Shown piece after piece: positions 7,246 to 15,072 of a DNA stretch of 17,720 nucleotides; positions within the stretch are counted from its first letter, which is position 1, and every line of letters begins with the position of its first letter. Origin of the DNA: DMER64 sp041652255 (GTDB taxonomy: Bacteria > Bacteroidota > Bacteroidia > Bacteroidales > UBA932); contig JBAZHT010000037.1 of NCBI GenBank assembly GCA_041652255.1, positions 1 through 17,720 of the forward strand. The letters are read 5' to 3'. The position numbers were made by a program, and so were the translations under genes. Below the pieces are notes generated by a model. It was given only the letters and a program-made list of their open reading frames with translations. It ran no database searches and was not told the origin of the DNA.

Positions 7246-8442
7246 TCATTGATTGGACACAACAGCCAGTCCGCCTTCTGATGTTTCTTTATACAGTGAA
7301 GGCAGATCGTGGCCCGTACGTTTCATGGCCTCTATGACTGTGTCAAATCCTATGCGGTGTGTTCCGTCGGAGAGCAGGGCATACATATTGGCATCAATAG
7401 CCCGTGTGGCACCGAATGCGTTTCTTTCAATACAAGGAATCTGCACCAGGCCGCAAACCGGGTCGCAGGTCAGTCCCAGGAAATGCTCCATGCCTATGGC
7501 GGCGGCATACTCGGCCTGGGCTATGCTTCCACCAAAAAGTTGCACGGCGGCAGCGGCTGACATGGAACAGGCAGAGCCGATCTCTCCCTGGCACCCCACC
7601 TCGGCACCCGAAATGGAAGCGTTGCTTTTGATGAGTGTCCCTATCAGACCGGCGGTTGCCAGGGCATGAATGATCCTCTTGTCCGGAAAATTGTAGGAGG
7701 TCTGGTTTAAATACAGAACGGCGGGAATCACTCCGCAACTGCCGCACGTGGGAGCTGTTACGATGACCGATCCCGCGGCATTTTCTTCTGCAACGGCCAG
7801 GGCATAGGAAAAAGCCATGGCACGCCGTTGCATGGAACCTTTGTATCCCTGTGCCTTGATGTAAAAAGAAGCGGCTCTCCGGGCCAGATGCAACGGGCCC
7901 GGTAAAACGCCTTCGTTTTCAAGACCCCGGTGAATGGCTTCTTTCATGGTCTGCCAGACCTGTTCCAGGTAATCCCAGATATCCGGTTCTTCATACATTT
8001 TTACGTATTCCCAGAAATGGATCCCGTTTTTCCGGCAATAAGGGAGAATCTCTGACATTGTATTCAACGGGTAGATCACTTTTCGGTCGGATCGTTTTCC
8101 TGTGTCGGACAGATCTCCCCCGCCGATGCTGAAGGTAAGCCTTGTATCCAGTATCTTTCCGTTGTTGTCCAGGGCTCTGAATTCAATGCCGTTGGGGTGT
8201 TGTTTTAAAACGGTTGTACGATCCCAGATGATCTCTACCGGTTTGGGGCTGAAAGCATCTTCAAGCGCTTTGTCGGTAAAATGGCCTTTGCCGGTAGCTG
8301 CCAGGCTCCCGTATAAAGTCACCGAAAAACGGGTCGCCCCGGGATTCCGGCCGGCAAAATCAAGCGCAGCCCTGCGGGGAGCCATGGTATGGGAACTTGA
8401 CGGGCCGTTCCCAATTTTAAATATCTCTTTTATGCTTTCCAT
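7246..8442 (-). CDS. sdaA: L-serine ammonia-lyase (iron-sulfur dependent)
   Basis: The product has 398 residues and converts L-serine to pyruvate and ammonia using a [4Fe-4S] cluster. The signature GPSSSHT is at 13-19, near the N-terminus. The three expected cluster cysteines are C292 (ACSMSA), C326 (LTCDP) and C337 (PCIERN). PTCGSCG at 231-237 is also typical. C330 (DPVCG) sits where I would expect Gly or Ala. The protein ends AVVSNQ, without the C-terminal cysteine known from some homologues. ATG at 8442 is chosen because the upstream TTG at 8454 falls within a -7 promoter box. It heads a minus-strand run with trxA, a beta-barrel gene and a polyprenyl synthase. Confidence 0.94.
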   Translation of the reverse strand: MESIKEIFKIGNGPSSSHTMAPRRAALDFAGRNPGATRFSVTLYGSLAATGKGHFTDKALEDAFSPKPVEIIWDRTTVLKQHPNGIEFRALDNNGKILDTRLTFSIGGGDLSDTGKRSDRKVIYPLNTMSEILPYCRKNGIHFWEYVKMYEEPDIWDYLEQVWQTMKEAIHRGLENEGVLPGPLHLARRAASFYIKAQGYKGSMQRRAMAFSYALAVAEENAAGSVIVTAPTCGSCGVIPAVLYLNQTSYNFPDKRIIHALATAGLIGTLIKSNASISGAEVGCQGEIGSACSMSAAAAVQLFGGSIAQAEYAAAIGMEHFLGLTCDPVCGLVQIPCIERNAFGATRAIDANMYALLSDGTHRIGFDTVIEAMKRTGHDLPSLYKETSEGGLAVVSNQ

Positions 8443-8451
8443 ATATCCATA

Positions 8452-8459
8452 CAAAGATA
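8452..8459 (-). promoter_or_regulatory. -7 box for sdaA
   Basis: The minus strand reads TATCTTTG, an exact TAnnTTTG. It ends 9 nt before the sdaA ATG, so the leader would be only a few nucleotides. No TTG is correctly spaced upstream. Confidence 0.45.
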
Positions 8460-8500
8460 ATTGAATCTGTATTTTTTGAATCTTTTTTTAATTATTTTAG

Positions 8501-8519
8501 TACCTTGCGATACAAGGTA
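8501..8519. promoter_or_regulatory. Perfect inverted repeat, candidate operator of the PadR/PspC operon
   Basis: TACCTTG (8501-8507) and CAAGGTA (8513-8519) are perfect 7-bp inverted arms around the 5-nt spacer CGATA. A second, overlapping pair GATAC/GTATC lies at 8509-8513 and 8517-8521. The element covers the place where the -33 box would be for the plus-strand promoter, a position suited to a repressor. The PadR-family regulator encoded two genes away is the natural candidate; this is inference. Confidence 0.5.
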
Positions 8520-8533
8520 TCAAAAATTTTATA

Positions 8534-8541
8534 TATCTTTG
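8534..8541 (+). promoter_or_regulatory. -7 box for the PspC/PadR operon
   Basis: TATCTTTG matches TAnnTTTG, 43 nt before the ATG at 8585. The expected -33 position has no TTG and is occupied by the inverted repeat at 8501-8519. Confidence 0.5.
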
Positions 8542-8584
8542 TACCGTAAAATTCTAATGAAACACACTTACTGAAGAAAAAACT

Positions 8585-9190
8585 ATGAAAAAAGTAATGA
8601 ATGTTGGCATTGGCGGAAGCAGCTTTGTTATTGAAGAAGATGCATATCAGAGACTTGACCTGTATCTGGAGCGTTTCCGCAACGAAATGGAAAGCCCCGA
8701 AGCACCCGAGGTCATGGAAGATGTGGAACAGCGAATCGCCGAACTTTTTTACGAATATACCAAAGGAAAAAGCGAAGTGGTGACACTGGACGTTGTGGAA
8801 CGCGTGATCTCACAACTGGGCTATCCCAACGAATCCGGCACCCGGAAGGAAGCCGGAGAAGAAACCGGTAAATCACGCCGGCGCTCCAATCACACCCGGT
8901 ACGAAAGGTATGACGGGACCGGCGAGAAACCGCGCAAGCGCCTGTACCGTGATCCGGACGATACCATGGTCGGTGGTGTCTGCAGTGGTCTGGCAGCTTA
9001 TTTCAACTGTGACCCGGTTTTAACCCGCGTCCTGGCCGTAGGTACATTGTTCCTGGGGAGTGTGGGCTTCTGGGTATACATTATTTTATGGATAGCCGTC
9101 CCCATGGCTCGAACGGCTTCTGAAAAGCTGGAAATGAGAGGACTTCCTGTTACAGCAGAAAACCTGCGCCGCTATAGCGGACGCCGTTAG
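8585..9190 (+). CDS. PspC-domain membrane protein with N-terminal helical domain
   Basis: The product has 201 residues. Residues 1-82 form a small, probably helical domain (FVIEEDAYQRLDLYLERF, VEQRIAELFYEY, VTLDVVERVISQLGYP). A basic, hydrophilic linker follows at 83-117. A PspC domain occupies 118-174 (KRLYRDPDDTMVGGVCSGLAAYF, then two hydrophobic segments ending VYIILWIAVPMA). PspC domains belong to envelope-stress systems. The N-terminal domain recurs in the larger protein at 9552, so the two are paralogous. It resembles in layout the helical signalling domains (HAAS/DUF1700 type) that accompany PadR regulators in other phyla, but I cannot confirm homology. It is first in the operon with PadR. 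Confidence 0.85.
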   Translation: MKKVMNVGIGGSSFVIEEDAYQRLDLYLERFRNEMESPEAPEVMEDVEQRIAELFYEYTKGKSEVVTLDVVERVISQLGYPNESGTRKEAGEETGKSRRRSNHTRYERYDGTGEKPRKRLYRDPDDTMVGGVCSGLAAYFNCDPVLTRVLAVGTLFLGSVGFWVYIILWIAVPMARTASEKLEMRGLPVTAENLRRYSGRR

Positions 9191-9222
9191 TCCTTTTGTA
9201 TATGAACTTAAAGATTGCTGTT

Positions 9223-9555
9223 ATGACTGAAAATAATATTGAAAACATTAAGTCGCAGATGCGCAGAGGAGTGCTTGAATATTGCATTCTAAGCGTATTG
9301 GATAAGAATGATGCGTACGCCTCTGAATTGATCAACAAATTGAAAGACGCCCATATCATTGTTGTGGAAGGCACTTTGTATCCCCTGCTTACCCGTCAGA
9401 AAAACCAGGGACTTTTAGCATACCGCTGGGAAGAATCCACCCAGGGCCCTCCCCGTAAGTACTATACACTTACCGATAAAGGCCGTGAAGTATTGCAGGA
9501 AATGGACAAAGCCTGGAAAGAAATTGTGGAAACTCTTGACATTCTGAGAAAATGA
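9223..9555 (+). CDS. PadR-family transcriptional regulator
   Basis: The product has 110 residues, a compact PadR winged helix-turn-helix. Seen: QMRRGVLEYCILSVL (12-26), AYASELINKLKDA (31-43), the wing motif VVEGTLYPLLTRQKNQGLL (47-65), then GPPRKYYTLTDKGREVL (75-91) and a short dimerisation helix. The PadR pattern 'GTLYPxLxRLxxxGLL' is clear. ATG at 9223 gives the usual N-terminus; TTG 9196 or ATG 9202 would add up to nine residues. It lies between two PspC genes and overlaps the second by 4 nt (ATGA). PadR proteins typically repress their own operon, so the inverted repeat at 8501-8519 is a plausible target. Confidence 0.93.
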   Translation: MTENNIENIKSQMRRGVLEYCILSVLDKNDAYASELINKLKDAHIIVVEGTLYPLLTRQKNQGLLAYRWEESTQGPPRKYYTLTDKGREVLQEMDKAWKEIVETLDILRK

Positions 9556-11072
9556 AAAAGGTTATCAAAGTAAGCATTAACAAAATGCCCTTTACGCTGG
9601 CAGAAGACGCATTCAACGTCCTTAAAGTATACCTGGACCACCTGCACCGGTACTATGCCGGAAAAGAAGGCGGTTCGGAGATCGTAGACGGCATTGAGGA
9701 ACGCATTGCCGAGTTGTTGGGCGAACGCACCGGGCCGGGTGCCCGCGTGGTTTCCAAAGCCGATGTAGATGCGGTCCTGGATATTATGGGACCACCGGAA
9801 GTCATTGAAGAAGAAGGGGGAGACCCGTCCGGGGACGCATTTACAGGAAGTCCCCTTCCCAAAGCCGCCAAACGCTTGTACCGGGATGTGGACCACAAGG
9901 TAATAGGTGGTGTTTGCTCCGGTCTGGCCGCTTATTTTAACATTGAAGTGGTCCTGATCCGGATCCTCTTTGCCGTTTTGTTTTTTGTTCCTTCCGGTAT
10001 ACATGTTTTTTCAAACATGCATCACTGGGGACCGTTGGTATTTAACTTCCCCTGGATATTTGTTGTTATTTATGTAATACTCTGGATTGTGATACCTCCG
10101 GCCCGTTCGGTTGAAGAAAAATATGCCATGCGGGGTGCTCCCCTTTCGGCCCGTGGTGTACAGCATTCGGCTCCTTCCCATGCTCCCCGCTACAGGTATG
10201 AATCCCGCAGCGGACATAACGAAGGCAACAGGGGCTGGTATGTTCTGGGCCGGGTGGTTGCCGTAATTGTGGGTTTGTTTTTCCTGGTGACAAGTACGGC
10301 TGTATTGATAAGCCTTATAGTGGCCTTCACGGCTACGGGATTTTTCCTGAATGTAATCCCCACTGCGCTCCCCGATCTGGTGTCTATCACTGTGAACCCG
10401 TTCTTGTTCAAATTGTTCCTGACACTGGTCCTATTGATCCCGGTCATTGGATTCATTCATCTGGGATCGGTCCTGGTCTTCAACATAAAAGGACAAAAAT
10501 GGATAGGCCCGACCCTGTTTTTCACCTGGCTGGTTTCGTTCATCGGATTCCTGGTCCTTTGTTCATTCAACTTTGGGAATTTCAGACACGATGCCCGTTT
10601 CCAGGAAACCGTTCCCCTGGAATTGACGTCAGACACGTTATACGTTGAATTTGAAGCGGACAACGATTTTCTTTTTGAACGTTACTGGCTTGAAGCCAAC
10701 AACTCCCATTACAACCTGGGTTGGCTGGAAGGAAAACGCGAAGACCTGAACCTGGTGTTTTTTCCGCACCTGACCCTGGTACGGCAGTCCAACGAAGAGA
10801 TTCCTTCTCTCCTGGTGAAATCCCGTTCCTTCGGAAGTTCCGAGCACCGGGCCGAGTTGGAGGCAGAGGCCACCAAGCCGGATTTCCGGCTGGATGGCAA
10901 TGTATTAACACTGAACGCTGTGGAGGTGAACCGGGAAGATCCGTGGCGGGGAAATACCGGGTCATTGCTGCTGTATCTGCCTTCCGACCAGGTAGTCATC
11001 GTCCGCAAACCCGTTTATCACGAGTTTGGCGTATCGCGTTCCAGGAAAGTGAATATTATCCGTTCCGAATGA
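9552..11072 (+). CDS. Large PspC-domain membrane protein with C-terminal beta-rich domain
   Basis: The product has 506 residues. Domain order: an N-terminal helical domain at 1-85, paralogous to the one at 8585 (FTLAEDAFNVLKVYL, IEERIAELLGE, DVDAVLDIMGPPEV); a PspC domain at about 106-186 (KRLYRDVDHKVIGGVCSGLAAYF), with roughly 20 extra residues between its two hydrophobic segments; three further membrane segments at about 231-258, 285-309 and 318-337; and a hydrophilic, probably beta-rich C-terminal domain at 350-506. That tail may be a toast-rack-like (DUF4097/DUF2807) sensor domain, as found with PspC in other bacteria, but this is uncertain. The ATG overlaps the PadR stop. The stop lies in an 18-bp duplication shared with kbl. 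Confidence 0.85.
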   Translation: MKKVIKVSINKMPFTLAEDAFNVLKVYLDHLHRYYAGKEGGSEIVDGIEERIAELLGERTGPGARVVSKADVDAVLDIMGPPEVIEEEGGDPSGDAFTGSPLPKAAKRLYRDVDHKVIGGVCSGLAAYFNIEVVLIRILFAVLFFVPSGIHVFSNMHHWGPLVFNFPWIFVVIYVILWIVIPPARSVEEKYAMRGAPLSARGVQHSAPSHAPRYRYESRSGHNEGNRGWYVLGRVVAVIVGLFFLVTSTAVLISLIVAFTATGFFLNVIPTALPDLVSITVNPFLFKLFLTLVLLIPVIGFIHLGSVLVFNIKGQKWIGPTLFFTWLVSFIGFLVLCSFNFGNFRHDARFQETVPLELTSDTLYVEFEADNDFLFERYWLEANNSHYNLGWLEGKREDLNLVFFPHLTLVRQSNEEIPSLLVKSRSFGSSEHRAELEAEATKPDFRLDGNVLTLNAVEVNREDPWRGNTGSLLLYLPSDQVVIVRKPVYHEFGVSRSRKVNIIRSE

Positions 11073-11091
11073 CTTATCCGTTCCGAATGAC
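11056..11091. repeat. 18-bp tandem duplication holding both convergent stop codons
   Basis: TTATCCGTTCCGAATGAC occurs at 11056-11073 and again, directly adjacent and identical, at 11074-11091. The left copy contains the TGA of the PspC gene; the right copy begins with the TAA (read on the minus strand) of kbl. Confidence 0.95.
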
Positions 11092-12267
11092 CTGCATCTT
11101 TTTGCCTACCTTGCAAAAGGCCTGAATGCAGTCATCCAGTTGACGAGGCTCGTGTGCCGCAGAGATCTGAACGCGGATACGGGCCTCTCCTTTTGGTACT
11201 ACCGGGAATGAAAATCCGGTCACATAAATGCCTTCCATTTGCAACGCCCTTGCGAATTCCTGTGCCAGACGGGCATCGTAAAACATTACGGCACATATGG
11301 CACTTTGCGTAGGTTTGATATCAAACCCGGCTTCCTGCATTTTCTGAACAAAATAATCCGTATTGGAATGGAGTTTGTCCTGCAGGCTGTTGTCCCTGTC
11401 CAAAAGGTTGAAAGCGGCTATGCCGGCAGCTGCCACCATGGGCGGTATGGAATTGGAGAACAGGTAAGGACGTGAACGTTGCCGGAGCAATTCAATTATT
11501 TCACGCTTACCGGTGGTAAATCCTCCGATGGCTCCTCCGAAGGCTTTGCCCAGAGTTCCTGTCAGTATTTCAATTTTGCCTTTCAGGTTATATAGTTCGG
11601 TAGTTCCGCGTCCCGTATGACCTACTACTCCGGCCGAATGTGATTCATCCACCACGACCATGGCATCGTATTTTTGAGCCAATTCATAGATCTTGTCAAC
11701 AGGGGCAACGTTTCCGTCCATGGAAAACACCCCGTCGGTGATGATCAGGCGAAACCTCTGTTCCTGAGCCTCTTTCAGGCATTTTTCCAGGTCTTCCATA
11801 TTGGCATTGGCATAACGGTACCTTTTTGCCTTGCACAAACGGACGCCGTCTATGATGGAAGCGTGGTTAAGGGCATCCGAGATGATGGCGTCTTCTTCTC
11901 CCAGCAGGGGTTCAAACAAACCTCCGTTGGCGTCAAAACAGGATGCGTAGAGAATGGTGTCTTCGGTTCCGAAAAACCGGGAAATGGTATTTTCCAGTTC
12001 TTTGTGCAGATCCTGTGTACCACATATAAACCGGACACTGGACATGCCGTACCCGCGGTTTTTAAGTGCCTCTGCGGCAGCTTTGACCAGCTGGGGATGA
12101 TTGGACAATCCCAGGTAATTGTTCGCACAAAAGTTGAGTACGCTGCTTTCTTTGACGGATATGGAAGATCCCTGGGGTGATGTAATGATTCTTTCTTCCT
12201 TATACAATCCGGCTTCACGAATCTCCGTCAGTTCTTTCAGGACGTGTTTTTGAAAAGAAGAATACAT
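11074..12267 (-). CDS. kbl: 2-amino-3-ketobutyrate CoA ligase (glycine C-acetyltransferase)
   Basis: The product has 397 residues, an alpha-oxoamine synthase using pyridoxal phosphate. It cleaves 2-amino-3-ketobutyrate with CoA to glycine and acetyl-CoA in threonine breakdown. Long stretches match what I recall of E. coli Kbl: FCANNYLGLSNHP (46-58), SVRFICGTQD (77-86), CFDANGGLFE (110-119), ISDALNHASIIDGVRLCKAK (129-148), and PLP lysine K241 in GTLGKAFGG. The usual partner threonine dehydrogenase is not next to it. It is the last gene of the sigma-54-activator/lptE/secG run, 6 nt after secG, and its stop is 1 nt from the convergent PspC stop. Confidence 0.95.
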   Translation of the reverse strand: MYSSFQKHVLKELTEIREAGLYKEERIITSPQGSSISVKESSVLNFCANNYLGLSNHPQLVKAAAEALKNRGYGMSSVRFICGTQDLHKELENTISRFFGTEDTILYASCFDANGGLFEPLLGEEDAIISDALNHASIIDGVRLCKAKRYRYANANMEDLEKCLKEAQEQRFRLIITDGVFSMDGNVAPVDKIYELAQKYDAMVVVDESHSAGVVGHTGRGTTELYNLKGKIEILTGTLGKAFGGAIGGFTTGKREIIELLRQRSRPYLFSNSIPPMVAAAGIAAFNLLDRDNSLQDKLHSNTDYFVQKMQEAGFDIKPTQSAICAVMFYDARLAQEFARALQMEGIYVTGFSFPVVPKGEARIRVQISAAHEPRQLDDCIQAFCKVGKKMQVIRNG

Positions 12268-12273
12268 AATGTT

Positions 12274-12615
12274 TTATTCTGTGGGGAGCAGTGGCTGTGC
12301 ATCTTCGCTTCCCGTGGGGAATTGGGGAAGTCCGGCGGGTTGTTGGGTCTCTTCCAGACGCTGTTCCAGGTCCGAGTTTTTTCTGTTCCTTCCGGTAGAT
12401 ATAAATGTGGTTCCCAACAGACAGAGTACCAATATGGCAATAGCCAGTGTCCAGGTAGCTTTTTCCAGGAAATCGGCGGTTTGACGTACGCCAAAAGCGT
12501 TGTTACCTGTTGCAAAATTGGCTGCAAGCCCTCCTCCTTTGGAGTTCTGTACCAATACGACAAGAGTCAGCAGTATACTGGCGATAACTATGAGAATGGC
12601 AGTTGCTGTATACAT
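12274..12615 (-). CDS. secG: Preprotein translocase subunit SecG
   Basis: The product has 113 residues with two membrane helices, about 3-23 (TATAILIVIASILLTLVVLV) and 54-73 (TWTLAIAILVLCLLGTTF). Between them is the SecG loop VQNSKGGGLAANFATGNNAFG with its conserved glycines. The hydrophilic tail from about residue 76 is Gln/Glu/Pro-rich. SecG assists SecYE in protein export at the inner membrane. It lies 3 nt after the TPR-like gene. Confidence 0.93.
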   Translation of the reverse strand: MYTATAILIVIASILLTLVVLVQNSKGGGLAANFATGNNAFGVRQTADFLEKATWTLAIAILVLCLLGTTFISTGRNRKNSDLEQRLEETQQPAGLPQFPTGSEDAQPLLPTE

Positions 12616-12618
12616 ATT

Positions 12619-13344
12619 TTAAGTGTTTGTTTTTTCCTTGATTTCTTGAACGAGGGACGCAAAGTAAGTGCTTTTTTCCGGATATAGCAAAATAAGTTTG
12701 CCGTAACAGGCAATCGCCAGTTTATGGTAACCTTGTTCTGCATAGATCCTTGCAAGTGTTTCGGTTACGAATTCATCATCTTCCAGTACCGGGGAAGTAT
12801 CCTGCAGGTGCGTGTCTATATTCTCTCCGGAACGTTTGAGGACCTCCGTAAACCGGGGTTTCTCGCTAATAAACCTGTCTACGGACATGGTTACGTCCAG
12901 TTCCAGCATGGCCAGGTCGGTTTTGCCAAAATAGTCGGCTCCGGGATAAAAGGTGCTTTCCTGTGATTGTTCCAGCACAAACTCGGGTTTTCTGCTTTTA
13001 AGACCGGGACCCGGGACGGGTTCGGAAGGTGTTTCTTCTTTTTCGATTTCCAGGGTTTCATCCAGGACGAAAAAATCCTCCTCGGCAAGGATGTCCCTGT
13101 TCTTAAGGCTTTCCTGCAATATGAAATAGAGTTTGCTCCGGGAATAGACGTAGGCGGCGGTTTTTTCGGATTCGGACAGACAGGCTTCCCCTCCCAGGCC
13201 GCACAGGGATTTGAACAGAAGCATATGCCCCAGTGAAAACCAGGGATACCTTCTTACCATGTCCTGAAGGAGGTATCCGTGCGAGGCCAGTTCCTGCGGA
13301 GTTGCTTTCAAATATTTATCATAAAAGGCCGTCTTGTCTGTCAT
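12619..13344 (-). CDS. TPR-like protein of the lptE-secG locus
   Basis: The product has 241 residues from ATG 13344; a TTG at 13362 would overlap the lptE stop and is less likely. There is no signal peptide or membrane segment, so it is probably cytoplasmic. The N-terminal part is helical (FYDKYLKATPQELASHGYLL, RRYPWFSLGHMLLFKSL). An acidic and Pro-rich stretch follows near 95-130. A TPR-like helix pair lies near the end (ETLARIYAEQGYHKLAIACYGKLILLYP). From memory, proteins like this sit between lptE and secG in many Bacteroidota. Function is unknown. Confidence 0.75.
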   Translation of the reverse strand: MTDKTAFYDKYLKATPQELASHGYLLQDMVRRYPWFSLGHMLLFKSLCGLGGEACLSESEKTAAYVYSRSKLYFILQESLKNRDILAEEDFFVLDETLEIEKEETPSEPVPGPGLKSRKPEFVLEQSQESTFYPGADYFGKTDLAMLELDVTMSVDRFISEKPRFTEVLKRSGENIDTHLQDTSPVLEDDEFVTETLARIYAEQGYHKLAIACYGKLILLYPEKSTYFASLVQEIKEKTNT

Positions 13345-13355
13345 TTGTCTGCACT

Positions 13356-13871
13356 TTACCAATTGGCTACCGTGGCATTAAAAATGTCTTCCACGATTTT
13401 TTCAATTATTGTATCAACCAGGGCACTTTCGGCCGCATCAAAGGAAATAGCAGAATTAAAGTCTTCGTACCCCGAAAAGCTTTTGTCAAAATTTTCATTT
13501 GGATCGAGTGTGTTTTCAAAAACGATCCTTACCGTAACCGTCAGTCGTGTCATGGAGGCGACTTCATCTGAAGTCACGGCCATAGGGGCAATGGTATAGC
13601 CGGTGATCTCTCCGGAAACGGCATAGTCCCCGTCACTTGTGATTACCGATAACGGGGTGAGCTTGGTGTATTTATCCATCAGCGCCTCGGTCAGCAGGTT
13701 GCTTAAGGCGGGGTTGATGCGTTCCGCCCTGTTTTCTATATAAGTAACGCTGATGGTTTGGGCGCTGGGGTGGATGGAAGTTCCGGAAAAGGAATACCAC
13801 CAACATTGTGTAAGCAACAACGGGATAGCCATCAAAGCAATATGTTTTCCAACAGTAAGGATTTTCTTCAT
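13356..13871 (-). CDS. lptE: LptE-family LPS-assembly lipoprotein
   Basis: The product has 171 residues. In the LPS-transport machine LptE plugs the LptD barrel in the outer membrane. The Bacteroidota LptE opening YSFSGTSIHPSAQTISV (26-42) follows a lipoprotein-type signal ending LLLTQC, with C23 as the expected lipidated residue. Gln at position -1 of the lipobox is unusual, since Gly, Ala or Ser is normal. The rest shows the family's alternating strands and helices, including LTVTVRIVFENTL and a C-terminal helix. The ATG directly follows the stop codon of the sigma-54 activator with no gap. Confidence 0.85.
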   Translation of the reverse strand: MKKILTVGKHIALMAIPLLLTQCWWYSFSGTSIHPSAQTISVTYIENRAERINPALSNLLTEALMDKYTKLTPLSVITSDGDYAVSGEITGYTIAPMAVTSDEVASMTRLTVTVRIVFENTLDPNENFDKSFSGYEDFNSAISFDAAESALVDTIIEKIVEDIFNATVANW

Positions 13872-15071
13872 TTATTCTATTCCGTATTCTTTAATTTTAC
13901 GGTATAAAGTGCGTTCTGCGATCCCCAGTTCTTTGGCTGTGGATTTGCGGTGGTTTTTATTTTTTCTCAGCACTCTGACAATCAGCTCTTTTTCCAGTGA
14001 GTTCAGGGAGAGATCCGGGCTTTCTTCAACTACTTCCAGGGGAAGGATCTCCCCTTCGGTGACTTCTTCCTCCTCTTCATCCAACGGTTTGTTTACGGGA
14101 TGCGGCAGCATTTTTCCTTGTCCCTTAACGGGAAGCGGCCCGTGCTCTTCCAGAGCAGCCAGTTTTTGTTTCATTTCGTCCATTTCGGCCCTTAACTGGA
14201 ATAATATCTTGTACAAAATATCCCTTTCCGAAAGAAAATCGTCGGAGCCTGTTTTTTCCGAGTTGTATACCACAGGCAGATGAAGCGGGCTGTCAAGGGG
14301 CAGGTAATGTTGCAACGACTCGGCGCTTACAAGTCTATTCTGTTCCAGTACGCTCAATTGTTCGGCCACGTTTTTCAACTGGCGTACGTTGCCGGGCCAG
14401 CGGTAATGCTCCAGCAGGTTGCGGGCCTGGTCGTTCAGGCGGATGACGGGCATTTTGTACTTCTCGGCAAAATCGGCTGCGAATTTGCGGAACAGCAGGT
14501 GGATGTCACCGGGACGTTCCCTCAGGGCGGGCACCATGATGGGCACGGTGTTCAGGCGGTAATACAGGTCTTCCCTGAATTTGCCGGCTTTGATCGCGTG
14601 GGGCAGGTTGATGTTCGTGGCGGCGATCACGCGCACATCGGTTTTCTGGACCTGGGACGATCCTACCCTTATAAATTCCCCGGTTTCCAGGGCTCTCAAT
14701 AAACGCACCTGGGTGGAGAGGGGCAACTCGGCAACCTCGTCAAGAAAAAGAGTGCCTCCATCGGCGACCTCGAAGTACCCCATACGGTCTTCATGGGCTC
14801 CGGTAAAGGATCCTTTGCGGTGTCCGAATAATTCGGAATCTATGGTTCCTTCCGGTATAGCCCCGCAGTTTACGGCAAAATAATTCCCGTGCTTGCGGGC
14901 ACTGTTAACATGTATGATCTTGGGTATAAACTCCTTTCCCACTCCGGTTTCTCCGGTAACCAGGACGGACAGGTCCGTGGCGGCTACCTGGGCGGCAATG
15001 TCCAGGGCACGATCGAGCAAAGGGCTTGTCCCGATTATTTCAAAACGCTGTTTAATTGCTGTAACATCCAT
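13872..15071 (-). CDS. Sigma-54-dependent transcriptional activator without receiver domain
   Basis: The product has 399 residues. The AAA+ domain starts almost at the N-terminus: Walker A GETGVGKE (40-47), sigma-54 contact loop GSFTGA (87-92, a variant of GAFTGA), Walker B GGTLFLDE (105-112), FREDLYYRL (165-173) and WPGNVRQLKN (225-234). A linker with an acidic run (near 340) follows, then a Fis-type helix-turn-helix at about 360-399 (KSTAKELGIAERTLYRKIKEYGIE). No receiver or sensor domain is present, so its activity must be controlled by partner binding or expression level. It heads the lptE-TPR-secG-kbl run, but no -24/-12 promoter was found in the window. Confidence 0.93.
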   Translation of the reverse strand: MDVTAIKQRFEIIGTSPLLDRALDIAAQVAATDLSVLVTGETGVGKEFIPKIIHVNSARKHGNYFAVNCGAIPEGTIDSELFGHRKGSFTGAHEDRMGYFEVADGGTLFLDEVAELPLSTQVRLLRALETGEFIRVGSSQVQKTDVRVIAATNINLPHAIKAGKFREDLYYRLNTVPIMVPALRERPGDIHLLFRKFAADFAEKYKMPVIRLNDQARNLLEHYRWPGNVRQLKNVAEQLSVLEQNRLVSAESLQHYLPLDSPLHLPVVYNSEKTGSDDFLSERDILYKILFQLRAEMDEMKQKLAALEEHGPLPVKGQGKMLPHPVNKPLDEEEEEVTEGEILPLEVVEESPDLSLNSLEKELIVRVLRKNKNHRKSTAKELGIAERTLYRKIKEYGIE

Positions 15072-15072
15072 C

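Noticed and set aside
7196..7249. N-terminal extension of thioredoxin
   Set aside because: The 18 extra residues do not match thioredoxin, and MSQVVTDDNF is the normal start.
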